Source of the DNA: Monilinia fructicola
Lineage: Eukaryota; Ascomycota; Leotiomycetes; Helotiales; Sclerotiniaceae
Direction of reading: 5' to 3'
Length of the DNA: 64,000 bases
Assembly (NCBI GenBank): GCA_008692225.1
Contig: VICG01000005.1
Span: forward strand, 1,459,001-1,523,000
The translations under genes were made by a program, and so were the position numbers. How positions within the stretch are numbered: position 1 is the first letter of the stretch; each line of letters opens with the position of its first letter. The notes beneath the pieces were generated by a model. The model ran no database searches. It was given only the letters and a program-made list of their open reading frames with translations, and had not been told where the DNA came from. Below are positions 47,355-60,384 of this stretch, piece by piece.

Positions 47355-49039
47355 ATGGCGAATACTACTATGGGCACTTGTCCTTTGGGCGGTCTAGTAA
47401 GTACAATATGTTCTTGCTTTCTACATTTCACGTCATATTGGTCTATCTGGATGACTTATCCCACGTATCTATATCCCTTTGCTCAGCACATAGTTACTAA
47501 CTGCCTAGTGCTTTAGTGGTGAGTTAAGATATATCATTCTGTCAATATCAATGCTAAGTCATCAAATTATAAGTATACCTGTACAGACCAAAACCCGACC
47601 TTCCTTGGATGTTGCACAAGCAATCCATGCAACGGCAAAGGCTGTCATGTAGCCGACCTTCGGGCAGCAGGACTCGGACTTGGACTCAAACAAAATGGGT
47701 TAATTGCTAATAGTATTGGCTCTTATTGGCCAAACGTACATTGTTCTTCTGGGGAATGGTGGATATGTGCCAGCCAGAATCCTTCTTTTCAAGGTTGTTG
47801 CAATATCGATCCTTGTTCGGGATTTGCTACTAGTTGTCCCCAATCTCAACTACACCCTGCTGTTTTCAAATCTATGACCACTGCTTCCAATTCTACGAAC
47901 TTGCTGAATATCACTTTCCAGGCGGTTGGTCTACCGACTGCTACATTCCCGGCAACAACTATATCTGGAGCAATAGCTACTGATAAATCTTCAATATCAG
48001 GGAGTCTAGTACCAGCAAGGATAACGTCTTTGAATACAACAGCGGTCACAATGCAACCATCATCAAACTATACGAAGACGATGAGCCAATCTACAGCTGC
48101 ATCGGTACTCTTCTTACAGGCATTTCGTAGTCAACAACCTAGTGGCACTGAAAAACCAAGCAAACAATCAACATCTCTTAACCATATCAACAGTGATGGC
48201 AGCCTCATAATAGCTGAATCAATTACAGTACCCACAACATCGATAAATACTTTGACCGCAGTCAGAATCTCAGTGTACACTGTACCTTACCTATCGTCGG
48301 GCTCTACTTATCCCTTAGATTCATCATCTGTATGTGCAACAACTGCACCTCCCACTTCGAACTCACCTGTTTCTTCAACGGTCCCTTCTCCCCTCAACAC
48401 AGCTAGCTCCATAAGCACCACAATGACATCTGGTACTACCACCGATTCGAAAATTATAGCCTGGGGTGTTACTGGCGGAGTCGCCTTCATCTTAGTCTTT
48501 GCATTTCTTTCATGGCGGATACGTAGCCACAAGAACAATAATAATGATAAATCAATAATAACCTCTTCAGCTTCCTGGCTACCATGGAAAAACACAAAGA
48601 ATATTCCCAAGACATCTATCTCCGTGTATCCTTTCACGGGAATGGCGCCTTCAAGACCGAGTCGCAGTGGAGAAATTGCAAATGACACATGGTCTGATAG
48701 TTTGATGGATTATCGGAATGTTGGGGGCATAAGTGCGTTAGCATATGGTATGAATGGTGGGTATCCTTGATTCACCATTTTCAGTCGAAAAACTAACAGT
48801 CCTCAGATTCACACTCGCGAACCCGAATACCATCGCAGCTTTCTGGATATGAATCAGATTATTCACAACCATTCCAATTGCCGGTTCGCTATGGTAATAA
48901 CGATGAAGATACAGCTTCTAGTAGAGTGGGCTTTGACTGGAATTCTTTTCAGCAGAGAATGGTGCAAAGTGGTTGGGATGCAGTTGATCTGCAGAATGGA
49001 TACATTGCGCGACGTGTTAGGGGGAGCGGGCAGTGTTGA
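47355..49039 (+). CDS. Membrane protein with two Cys-rich repeats, tandem copy B
   Basis: Best model: exons 47355-47396, 47574-48756 and 48807-49039, giving 485 residues. The start MANTTMGTCPLGGL parallels the MGTCPLGG of copy A. The first repeat reads YTCTDQNPTFLGCC, the second WWICASQNPSFQGCC. A long Ser/Thr stalk of about 190 residues with several sequons precedes a membrane helix (about 308-329) and a cytosolic tail ending in RRVRGSGQC. The first intron (47397-47573, 177 bp) contains a second in-frame solution: a ten-base microexon 47509-47518 with good splice signals, joined to 47587. That product would replace YTCTDQ with CFSDQ. I prefer the long intron because it keeps the family's T-C. 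Like copy A it lacks a signal peptide. Confidence 0.78.
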
Positions 49040-49885
49040 GGAGATGAGTTTGTGTTGGGTATGCAGAGATGTATCAAAATGGGAGAGATATCATGGAAAG
49101 GGGATATTTTGTGTGATGGTTCTAGCTCTTATATCCAAAGCTGGCGCTTTCTCTGCAGCTTTTGTTGAGATAGGGACAATGACTAGAATGTGAAACTCAA
49201 AGGCTTTTTCGACCAACATGAAGACCAGAAGGTGATGTGATTCGTAAGGTATAGATAGATATAATTACTAACATATTCAAAACCCCAGATCTAGCTAGAT
49301 ACCGAATATCCACAACGTCCTCCCATGTGATGCTCTAGATTGGTGAATGATAAATAGAAAAGATGGCCATCGAGGCTAATTCTAATGGGACATTAAGGAG
49401 GGAAGTATAAACTGCAAGTAGCAATAGAAGTGCATTTAAGGTTCATCTCCGGAGCGAGCTAAACCCTTCGTGGCATCACCAACATCCATCTCTCCTACCA
49501 CAGCCACGTGACCAGTCATTCCCACGGTGATAAGTATCCATTCTTCGGGTTTACGCCGTCACACTTTCCCCACCCACGCGCAAAACAATATATCGTCTGT
49601 TGTACAGAACATTCCGAGCGGTAAAGAAATAAAAGAAGACCCGTGGACAGTTTTGAATTCCTGCACTGCACGGAATCACCGGTACGGTAAGGTAATTACA
49701 AAGTAATTAATTACGTCAAGGTTGAGTGCGGGGTTCTTTCTTTCGAACAACACATATATGTTGGCATTCAACCTTCTTTCTTTCTCATCATCTGCTCTCT
49801 CCAACTTCACAACGCATTCTTCACCAACCCTAGTATCATCCTTTCAAGATCAAACAAGCATACTCCCGCAACCGTAACCGCCAGA
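49040..49885. other. Intergenic 0.85 kb
   Basis: Promoter of the EthD gene. A short palindrome-like GTAATTACAAAGTAATTAATTAC segment lies near 49690. Otherwise nothing is recognised. Confidence 0.4.
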
Positions 49886-50372
49886 ATGTCCGTACTCGTC
49901 ACCATCCTCTACCCCAAGACCGAAACGTCCACCTTCGATTTCGACTACTACATGAAGAAACATATGCCTCTGGCAGAAGAGAAATGGACTCCTTATGGAT
50001 TGACAAACTGGACTGTCACAAAAATCGATGAGGCTGCACCATATTCCTAGTACGTTTTCCTCCTCCCTCCTCTTTGCATAATGCTCTCATCTCTTGACCC
50101 GTCATCGCAACCCGTCTATAGTGACGATAACGGCGAGAAGAAGTATTGGTGTGGAAGGCAACGCCAGAACGAAAGGATAATTGACTTGTCAATTTCTGAA
50201 ATAACGACTAACCATGATGAATAGCCAAGCGATCCTTTTTTTCAAGGACCAGGAAGCATGGGCCAAGGCGTATCAAGCACCAGAGACCCCAGTCGTCATG
50301 GCGGATGTCCCTAACTACAGCTCTGAGGCGCCAATTCTTTTGGTCGGAAACGAGGTTCCAAAGGCTGCTTAG
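49886..50372 (+). CDS. EthD-domain protein
   Basis: Three exons, 49886-50049, 50122-50148 and 50225-50372, encode 112 residues. The middle exon is only 27 bases. The sequence begins MSVLVTILYPKTET and has FDFDYYMKKHMPLAEEKW, the EthD N-terminal motif (Y-x4-HMPL). It ends with VVMADVPNYSSEAPILLVGNEV, the family's conserved D-V-x-N-Y...P...G. EthD proteins are small dimeric alpha/beta-barrel proteins with unclear, often redox-linked roles. The length is typical. The second donor (GTGTGG) is weak, so one residue at the junction (Cys, codon split) could differ. Confidence 0.85.
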
Positions 50373-51514
50373 AGTAGTCCTATCTGATTCCTGGTGTCGG
50401 CAGTATGTTATGAAGGAGCGGGATAGGATGGGAGATCGAATGGACCCTGTGTTGGTGCATCGATGACCCGTGGATGCTGAGGGGGAACCCACGTGACTCG
50501 GAGCAGATTGCGTTTTTGACATTTAGATAACTGCAAGGGAATATGGATTACATTGAATCAATGTATGTAATACCACGAGATTTATGCTCCTATGTCATCC
50601 ATATCTCTATGTGAGTGAAGAGGCAAGTGAGAAGCTTCCTTACTCGTCCACGTCATGTTTCAAAAGCCCAGAAATCGACATATAATCCAAATCCTTGCGT
50701 TGATTGTCCTTCTTCCATCCTCTTTGTTAATCCCTTTTTCATTCTCTCAATCGCCCATCTTATTTCCTTTCATCATTTCTCCCCGCCCCCTATTACCAAC
50801 GGTTGTTTGCCGTCGATACATTCCAAAAGTGAATGACCCTACGAAGATTAACTTCGTGAAACCCCCAATATCAATTTGATGCAAGGATTCACTCAAGAAA
50901 TGGCATCAAAATTATTGCACTAAATTTGTATTTCAATACATATATATATTCATAATATCTCTGGTTGTCTCCGATGTTTTTGAAGTTGGAAGATCTGAGC
51001 CTCCGGAACGAAAGAGAGCATGAGGATTCTATGTTTCCGGGACATCTGATATCTAACATGAGTTTTCAATTCTATGGTCCGTGAACCGTAGCGCTGAACT
51101 TTGAGATGAGCCGAAAGGGCAACAAACAGTCAGAGGACGAACAGCTAGCCCGCTGCTCCGTCTTCAGACTCAATGGGATAAGAATGGCGATGACTTAGAT
51201 TTGTCCATCGGGGTGATCTGTTCACTCGCGAAATTGCTTCGAGTGTCTCCCAGTGGGAATTTGATGTCGTGATTATCAAGTAAGTGGCAGTAGTATTTTA
51301 TAGTTCCAATGCTTCGACTTTGCCCAAGACTTTAGTTGCTCTCCACAAGCACGTTGTAGTTTTTTGCGATCTTTCTCCAGGATTTTCCAAGGTCATTTCT
51401 TCAGCGCTTTTCATAAGCTCCATGATATCCATCCATCTGGATGAGTAATTCTTCTCTGGTGGTTTCTCTTGAAATTCTGACCGATAGTTTGTCAGTCCAT
51501 TCAAATCACTGAAA
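50373..51514. other. Convergent intergenic 1.1 kb
   Basis: Contains an 84-codon minus-strand ORF (51298-51552) that overlaps the end of the F-box gene in another frame, and Ser/Pro-like ORFs at 50615-50879. None is supported. Confidence 0.4.
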
Positions 51515-52216
51515 TCAACTTCTCCTGTGCCATTTTGGTTTGGCATAAGCATCTTGTTGACCCTTGCAGATATTCTGTAGTTGCATTAATTCCTTCATGC
51601 TTCCTTTCCAACTACAACCAGCGCATGTTTCGAGACAATACTGAAGGCCTCTGGAAGACCGATCATTCTTATCTACACGTGGGCGTCTCGAACATCCATT
51701 CCATCTCTTGGGTTCTCGACATTCAGAACATATAAGACACATTGTGGCGTCTACGGAAATCAAACTCCCAAGAGCGTAAACCTTGTTTTGTATGCCGCAA
51801 TCTAAACAGAAGCGTCTGTAGCGCTGCAACCCATTGCGACCAGTTTTCCCCGTCCTCATTGCATCCGCGAACTTGGATTTGCTTCGCAAGCGCACGCAGA
51901 ACTTGCATGCCAGGAGATCCATTGCTCTGGCGTGGTCTCCCAACTCCACAGCAAGAAGTTCTTTGTGAATATGGAAACCTGAGACGACGTCTCGGAACTG
52001 GTGGCTCGTTCCTTTCAAGCTCATTCTGTCGAGATATGGCAGGTTTCTGATGATCTGGAAATGAATCTCGGTAGGTAGTTCTGTGACATTGATGACTCGT
52101 ATCAATCTTTTTGATTCGAGGTAGGCTAGGCACCCAGCGTGAAGTACCTTAGCGACAGGCTCATTGGGCGTCGCCATGCACCAAATACTTGCCAGAATCT
52201 TAGATTCTGACGACAT
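51515..52216 (-). CDS. F-box protein with C-terminal zinc-binding cysteines
   Basis: A single-exon ORF of 233 residues from the ATG at 52216. Residues about 45-78, with TELPTEIHFQIIRNLPYLDR and the following helix, are a canonical F-box that should bind Skp1. The C-terminal half carries five Cys groups (CKFC, CLDCG, CLICSEC, a single C, CAGC) that resemble a zinc-coordinating unit seen in other small fungal F-box proteins. An SCF substrate adaptor is the likely role. An overlapping 84-codon frame continues downstream to 51298, so a lost C-terminus by frameshift cannot be excluded, but the ORF ends naturally. Confidence 0.8.
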   Translation of the reverse strand: MSSESKILASIWCMATPNEPVAKVLHAGCLAYLESKRLIRVINVTELPTEIHFQIIRNLPYLDRMSLKGTSHQFRDVVSGFHIHKELLAVELGDHARAMDLLACKFCVRLRSKSKFADAMRTGKTGRNGLQRYRRFCLDCGIQNKVYALGSLISVDATMCLICSECREPKRWNGCSRRPRVDKNDRSSRGLQYCLETCAGCSWKGSMKELMQLQNICKGQQDAYAKPKWHRRS

Positions 52217-54111
52217 GCTGAAGTGGAGCTTTGGAATAGAGCGAAAATTTGAGGAATTTGAGGGAGAAGAAGAAATTGGGTGATAGAGAGATAGAAACTG
52301 GAGATATTATGCTCAGGATGATGAGAAGAATGAAAATAACATGATGGAATCTGTTCAGAATATTTCAACGCTGGACACCTCATTATATCGAACAGATTTC
52401 TCCAAGACTGTGGCGTCCCAATGCAGAATAGGTGTTGGTGTCGGCCCTTGTCATGACGCCGGTAGTTACTAGTCAAGTGGTTTCATTAAAACGTCTAGCG
52501 AGAGTCAAAATCAGTATAGACACAGTGCCTAGATGACAGTTTCATGATTCAGAGTGCAGCTGGTTGGTCGAAGTTCATTATTTTATACTTGGGATATCAG
52601 AATATCCAGCTTCCTGGCGTCTTTTGTCATGTAGATACCCTCAACTCGAGTAATGTCATGACCATGGTGTTCTTTTCCTCCGACCATTTCCTCTCTGGGC
52701 TAGATTCCTGACTCGAGTTTGGCTCATAGATTGTCTGTACAATGATCGTACATTCTATCTTACCCTCTTCCCTCTGATGGGTCCTCCAATCGCAACTGTA
52801 CAAACTATCGAGTCAACGAGCCAAGTAGAATAAAATAACAATAGTCCCTCTTGCTCAAGCCTCATTCTTTGCGATACACATGCTTGTGGGAAGCTAAATG
52901 GATTAAGTTATTCTAGTTGGTTATAGTACCCTAGATAGCTCTCTCAAAAAATCGTCGTGTAGGACTAGTCTTCTTTTAATCCTTCGCCTCACCCCGACAC
53001 AATCCGCCCCAAAAATGTGGGGATACTTCGAGTTTGCCCTGTTTCATCTTTCAAGAAGATGGAAAATTCAGAACATGCTTCATCGGTTTCAATGGCAGTC
53101 TTGTCGAAAGCCATCCTCAATTCATGAAATAGATTTCAATATCGAAATGTGTTCATGGTTGGACCGATCCACACTACAGAAAACCATATCTACAAACATT
53201 CGCCCACCGCTTCATTAGTCATCCGAGATTAATAATTATTCATTCGTGCTGAGTCCATGATGTATTTACAAATCTACCCTGAGCTCAGATTGTTGATTAG
53301 AGAGGGTACTTACGGATTGTCATTGCTCAACCGAACCGAACCGAACCGAGTCAGGATTCATACCAGGATGGAACATCAATATCGACAGATCAATATTCAA
53401 CAAACATCTTATTATCTAATTCAAAATCAATTGACTTGCCATAACCTAGACTCCTGCTTTTATCATTCACTATATTGCCATTCGGAGGACTCCTCAACTC
53501 GAAGACAAACGATGATGCATTTCAGAATACTATATTGCCGATCAATTAACATTTCAGGGTTTTGAAAGCGGAGAATCGTGATCTTCTACTGCGATTCCTA
53601 TCAGCCGCTCCTTCTATCTTGTGAGTAGCTTCCTCAAAAGGATCGTCATTACTGTATCCCAAACTATTTTTTGTGATATTCTGTGAGAAATCCGTCACAG
53701 TGTGCCAGCTACCAGATCTCTGAAATTTAAGAACCTTTGATGCAGTCGTACCTCGCGAATGACATCTGAAATATGTGAAGATTGATTTGGAAATTATGGA
53801 TATTCAACTGTTGCAGTTATCAGTATTTAACGCAGATCACCACTATCCATTCAAACAAAAATCAAACCAAAAAGTCGAACAAGAGACGCATCACAAAGAA
53901 TGGCCAGACTACTCAAAGGGACATTTATTCATGCCAAAGAACTGCCCAAACAAACACAACAAAGAGCCCCAAAGCAATCCTAATCCCTTTCAACGCCACC
54001 CAGCCCAAGTCCCCCGATATCAACCCAGTAGGAAAATAAAGCTTCGCAAGAAACCTTTCCCCAGATCTGACACCCCAAGCCGCAAATCCAGAGCATCAAT
54101 CACAACCCAAC
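52217..54111. other. Intergenic 1.9 kb
   Basis: Only short unsupported ORFs (53015-53565, 53775-54251). An AACCG pentanucleotide tract lies at about 53327-53348. Probably holds two promoters. Confidence 0.4.
53327..53348. repeat. AACCG pentanucleotide microsatellite
   Basis: About four tandem copies in the intergenic region upstream of the eleven-exon gene. Confidence 0.7.
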
Positions 54112-56147
54112 ATGCCATTGGAGTCCTCAAGATACACGCCGCTCGCGGAATCGCACACACATCCCACCGGCGAAGAGCACAAAGCGCTGCGAAATCTTCC
54201 GGGATTACTAAAAAGCGGCATCACCCCCATCACGCCACCGCCGTACGATAACTACTACAAACACAAAGCGCACCAGGATTTAAAATGGTATCAGAGTGAG
54301 AGATTTGGAGGTATGGTCTTGCTCTTACTCCCCCCTTTTGCCTTTTCGGGGGCTTGAATTATGTGCGGGAATGGGGTTGATGGGATGAATGAATAGGCTT
54401 TACGACGCAGGAGATACACCTTCACGATGCATTTGCGCCGTATTCGAAGTTAAGAGCAAGCGGAAGACTGAGCTGTCCCATTCATCCCATCTTTCAAAGA
54501 TCGAAATGGAGACGGCAGTTGCCTGCTCAATTGGCTAGGTATCCGCTTGGGAATGGACGGGAAGGGTATTGGGATGCTGTAAGATGAGGACACACTAAAG
54601 AGATAGAGTTGATGCTGATGATTTGACATGACAGTGGGGGAATGATGCGGTTTGGAATATTATGGTGCCGGCTTTGAGATTGACAAGCATGTTTTTGGCG
54701 AATTTGTATACATGGCCATGGTGAGACGGGTTTTGTATCCATGCTATTGAGGATGAAGGCTGATTTAATAAGGTTTGATGCACTATTCTTTGGGGATATG
54801 GAAGAGGTAGATGAGATAGATTTACCCCCCGAACTGCACGGGAAGAAAGGATACCAAAAATTCAAACTTCGGCCCCCTTATATATCATCTCAATCAACTG
54901 AGCAGAGACGTGTTCAAGCAATGCTTGAACGATTCAAGAATGATGTAACGTTCGATCTGAGCAGCGGTCATACAGACGCTCGATCTGGATTACCGGATGA
55001 ATTCCAGTTCGCAAACACGAATGGGGCGTTGGATGTAGCTACGAATGAAGGAATTGGGATTTCGATGGCCTTTGAGATATTGGAGCCCTTGCTTAATGAA
55101 AAGATCACAGAGGCAGAGCGGATGGTAGTTATATATCGATTTGCGACGACCTTGCTGCATGAGATTTCTGTAAGTTCTGGTGATAGATGTCTGCATTCGC
55201 AACAGATTGTGACCAAAGAATTTGACGCTGACTGTGATTAGCATGCATTTTGGGAATCTCTGAGAAAATGGGGTGTGAGAATTGATGGGAAGGATGTGAT
55301 TGGGGAAAAACTAGAACCATGGTTCGAACATGAAAGAACGTCCGAACTGTGTGTGTTCCCTCAAGACATACCCCTTGCATTGTCGACATTTGCTGATTCA
55401 TGATAGAGGCTTCTCAATGGAAAGCTTTGTAAGACTTTCCGTTTTTGTAACTTCGCTTTTGGTCTACTGTCAGCTGATATATGACAGGTGTTCGGCGGCA
55501 TTGCTCAAGAATTCTTGAGAGAAGGAAGTGTGTCTTGTCGTGGCATCCCGCCAATGGGATTTTACTTGTATTAATTTGCATTCTCGCACCAATCTTTCAT
55601 ATTGCAGGGCTAATCGAATTAGAGGCGAGTTTGACAAATCAATAACGGAACCATTAACTACAAATCCCCTCATTCTCCTCAGGAAGCCACCAAACTATTT
55701 TGTCACCCATGCATGGCCCATATCATTGAGTTATTTTCTAGATATTCAAAACCAGATGTGGTGGAGTTCATACAAAATGGTGTAAGTTACTTCTGAAATA
55801 TTCTGAAACATCAACACCCGACTCACGGACCTAGATTTGGAGCGAAAAGTACTCATATCCCAAGGTTATATGGGAAAAGAACCATCAACAGGCCAGATGG
55901 TCAACCGCCTGCACCACCTTCTGTCGGATTTGAAGATATAGATGTAGGTGACATGATGGTGGAGATTGGACCAATGACTCAAAGCCAAACTATTTCACAT
56001 CGGTTACGCAACTCGTATAAGAAGCATGCATATGTAATCAGAAATGCTTTGATGACCCACGGGAATTTGGAAGCTAGTTATCCGATATCAGGCTGGCCGT
56101 CACTACCACCACTAGATGACTCAGATGACGACTCCGATGAGGAAGAC

Positions 56148-56179
<32 letters not shown>

Positions 56180-56983
56180 TGATAATGATTATCACGAAGG
56201 ACAAGATGAAGATGATGAGGAAATACCCCCCTGTCCTCGGTATGACGAGATCAAAAACTATTTGATCTGCCAGAGAAGTGAACTAGCTATTGAAACGATG
56301 AAGTTTAGAATGCCAGAACATACCCTTCACCAGTATATACGTAGAAACGGTGGAATCTGTTTAAGTGCAGAAGAATGGAGAGAATTTCTTCTAAATTGTA
56401 CCGAGCGTAAGGAATTGTTTCAGTAAGCCAGCCACGCACCATTATATACCAAGAATTTCCATAATTAACAAATTAGAATCCGAGACAAGAACGGAAAGTC
56501 ACCTACTCCATATCATGCGATTATTCGTTTACTTAGTGATGGATGGCCCAAGAGTTTACCAGCCAAAGCAGCTCCGGTAAATGTGGCCGTTACTGAAGTA
56601 CAAGCAGAGTGCTTCTTCGACGCTACCCAAACGTTTCTAGTAGAAAGAAAAGAACCTTGGTATAGGAAAGACTTTTGGGATGCCGATCTGGGGATCTTTC
56701 TCAATTTGTGTAACAACTGGTTAAGAGAAAACAGCCAGAGTGCCCCTCTTCCAATGGATGTTTTCAGGGCATGTATAATATCTGGAGTGCAGCCTCAATT
56801 TGTGTAAGTACCGTCGAGCGGAAAGTTTTTGGGGATAATCTTGCTAAAAGCTGTAGTTGCGGCCCCAAAGGCATTGTTCGAAAACTGCCGGGACCATCAT
56901 CCACAGTATCCAGAAAAAGACAAGCTGAAGGTCTTCAAGAAGGGCCCCCATCAAAGCATCGGGGTCGAGATCGGTCTAACTAG
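54112..56983 (+). CDS. Eleven-exon protein with HEISH zincin-like motif
   Basis: Exons 54112-54310, 54397-54578, 54635-54720, 54773-55169, 55242-55348, 55407-55428, 55488-55567, 55608-55781, 55835-56422, 56477-56803 and 56857-56983 keep one frame and give 762 residues. All ten introns are 40-86 bp with GT-AG ends. Residues 281-293 read FATTLLHEISHAF-like; the HEISH motif at 285-289 is an HExxH zinc metallopeptidase signature, and an intron cuts it between Ser288 and His289. About 30 residues later WFEHERTSELGFSMESFVFGG offers candidate Glu third ligands. An acidic tract of about 40 residues (DDSDDDSDEEDD then a long Asp run) lies between 56113 and 56215. The C-terminus is basic (RKRQAEG...SKHRGRDRSN). 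A fungal family of this shape exists, but I cannot name its substrate. Activity is inferred from the motif alone. The last intron and tail are the least certain. Confidence 0.75.
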
Positions 56984-59900
56984 ACGATTGTTTTTACTTC
57001 CGTTGAATGTGATTTCATCTATTCTCAACCAGCCTGGATTTGACGTGACGTTGTTGTGTCAAGAAAGAAAGCTTTAAGGATACCCAGCATTCAAATAAAT
57101 GTCTTTCGCGCTGTTACAAATGTCTCAACAGCCCCGTAATGCTTATATAAAGCTTTCTGCATACACTAGTAGCTCGATCGATGCTCTGATCACGACCGCT
57201 CACTGGGATTGAAGTATAAAATATCGGATTTCCTCTGAGCTATAGAGCTAGTTATAGATCCTTCACAGTCCAATAGTGTTGAGCAGTCGTGGGTTGAATG
57301 AAGGACAATAATGGCAACATTCGTCTCTATCTATGTATAAGAGTTCCTGTGACGTATTATTTGGTCAAAGTGATAGATAGACATTAATAGTTGGTGGGTA
57401 TGAAAACTTGGCACTGTTGCTGGCTTGTCGGGTCCGTGAAGAACTGCAAATTGGATGGAGGTGCGAAATACACGGACATGGGAGGCAGAATGATTCGGCA
57501 GAATTGAAAGCGGTGTATCATCATCAGATGAGGATCGGCTTATGTAATCAGTATTATTATCATTACAAAGTATTTCCATGTTTCACCAACTCATATATCA
57601 TGATCATATATTCAACCCCTTTTCGATTTTTTGCTTTTGATTGAATCATGAAGGAAGAATGTTCAAATTTTTATCTACTAGGAAATATTTGGTAAAACCG
57701 AAATTCCGGGCTTGGCCTTGATAATATCATTGTACAAGTGCATGATATTACTGGCGACGAAGCTGTGAGTGTTCTGGTCGGCTTAATCTTATGACTCTTT
57801 CCCATTGTGAGTAAAACCTCTGGGTTTCGCCTTACCTCCCATTGCCTTTTAGTAGGTGTGATACATGCATTCTTTTTCTCAAGACTTGACCTCTCACTGC
57901 AGGTGGTTATTGCTTTACGCAAATTGCCATGCTAGTATTTTAGCCTCACAATATCCTCCGAATCTGATATATCTATTCAACCTTCCGCCAATCCAGCATT
58001 CGTGCATGTCAAGCTGTACGGAAGCTATGTTCTAAGCTATCAGATGCTGCGACCCCCCAATCAAATTTGGCCACTCTTTGAGTGTGGATGATGCCAGTGT
58101 AAATATGCATTCTCTGCTTGTGTTTTCAAATCAGAATCCACCAGGCTTCACCTTGGTTTCAGGCGACAGCCGTACCAATAAAGTCAAGTTCAGAGCAAAG
58201 CCTCCCTTTTGACGAAGATTAGAAATTGATCTTGGGCGAACAGATGCGTTCAGGTTGCAGATTGGCATTACCGGGATCCAGAGTAATGGTACGGCTATAG
58301 GGGTATTAACTTCCCACATCTGGGTCTGAGCTGATGCGGCTCAGTCTGTTAACTTACGTATCCTTTGACATTTTGAACGGTAACAATGGAACCCCCTGGT
58401 TTCTCGGATTCCCCCGTCTGATCTTTTCACAAATATTGAACTTTCGTTTATGGAAGCATCTGGATAATTCAAGGATTCCCGATGACCGAGTATCTGAAGC
58501 TAGACGCTTATGTACCCCGGATTATTGACAGCCGCACAGGCTTTTGAATGTCTCACAATGAATGCTTGAGACTCTCTTAGACCGAAAGGCATGTTATTAA
58601 AGTTCTAGTGTTACCATTGTTTGGTCTTCCTTCGACGACGATGATACAATGGCCATGTATGGAGTTACTGGAAAGAGTCGATGTTTGTTTAAGATACCTT
58701 ATTGTTTTTGAGGAGTAGTTATTGTGGACAAAACAACAATAGAAATTTCTGTTGTTTGACATTTGCTTTACCCTGTTCATCAGTGATTTTTGAGATGAAG
58801 GATCTATGCTTCTCATTGACGCTATCGAGATTCTATACCAAGTACGCCGTTCATCTACTAGTACCATTGTATTATAGTAGTGTAGAAAACACTTGCGCAT
58901 CTTTGGTAAAACACATCCACGATGAAGTAACGTTGCCAGGGATTAATCTATATTGTGTAATCATGGTGTGTATATAGCCTCAAAACCGGGCTATTCATTA
59001 ATCATGAACCAGCTTCTTCAAACCTATATAAAAACATCTTCATACAGTAGTGATCATACACAAAAAGTGGATTTCTATATACAAAATTCCTGGATTGACT
59101 CAATGCTAGCTAGCTAGCATTGTATAATGTTATCTCAAATCTCTCAAATTCCAAGGCCAACTTTTGATCCAAGACTTGAAAATGTATTCAACCTCTACTA
59201 TACCCCCCAGATTGGTAACTGCTTGAGTTCGATTCTTCCATTGCTGTCTATCATGCTTGACCTTCCTTAATAGGTGCTCTCTCTCTCTATACGAGCGAGT
59301 ATACCTTGAATCCACGAATTCCACTTGATTCGCAATACACGTGCGTTGATATCAGATCCACTGACTAAGTCACAAGCCCAATCATATGGCTGGATGGAAG
59401 CCCAAGAGTCAAGGATATAAAAGCTTGTATAATTAGTCAAAACTCTATTCTTCGGTCTAATTTATTACAACATGTTTGAATCTTAAGATTCGACACTTGT
59501 ACCTCGCGTTCAATCAAACGACTAGGTACTTTTGTCTTGAAGAACAACTTTGGTGTATCAAATAGGATGTGAATTTCTGATCTTTATTTCATTTGGATTA
59601 GGATTCGACCTTGATGTCGTGGCAGGGTAAGTTGCAATATAGCTGATCTCTATTAACCTTACTATTCCTAGTAGTTAGAAATGAGTTCGTCCTCACAAAA
59701 ACCTAAATCCTGAATTCATTGGATCCCCAGCATCGAGTTAGATCTCTCAAAGCATCTCAAGCATAAACATGTTTCAAGTTTGAATATTTTGTTTACAGTT
59801 GAGTTCTGTACCTTTCTGACGAAAGCTAAAATTCCCAGTTCCTTGTCTTCCATGATGGCGATGATCCCTGAATCCGTTTTGATTTATGATTACATTCTAA

Positions 59901-60384
59901 TGCCCGATTCCGAGTCTGACTTTCCATATCTTTTGTGGGCGGAAAGCATGAGAAAAGGCTATTAATGTTAGGATGGTGCCTAGGTCATAGAGCCAATCAT
60001 ATAGGCAAAAAGCTAACAAAATGTCAAAGATATGGAAGGCCTAAAAGTTAAGAGAATTAAAATCATCTTATTTTTGTACGACTTATTAATGATAGGGGCA
60101 CTATGTTAGGAATTAATGTGGAAAACACGATTATAGTTTATATAGCCTTACGTTCATATTAAAGCCTCCATGAATGATGTCTTTAAAGTGACGACGTTTC
60201 CTCTCCATGGTCCCCTCTTGCTCTCTTACCCCTCATTTCTTCTGCTCTATTCAAATTTGTTCCTTCGGTTCACCGTGTTAATGTATCGTGTAGATACAGT
60301 AGAATTGGAAATCTAAGGAACAGTAGCCGAAGAATTTCAATTGTATCAGAAGGTTTTTGAGCATCTAACAATTGATCCCAAGTC
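56984..60384. other. Gene-poor stretch of 3.4 kb
   Basis: No ORF above about 107 codons has support. ORFs at 57331-57922, 58131-58977 and 59130-59324 have no domains and no frame continuity across splice sites. CTAGCTAGCTAG occurs at about 59106. No repeat or RNA gene was recognised. It may hold long regulatory regions or decayed genes. Confidence 0.45.
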
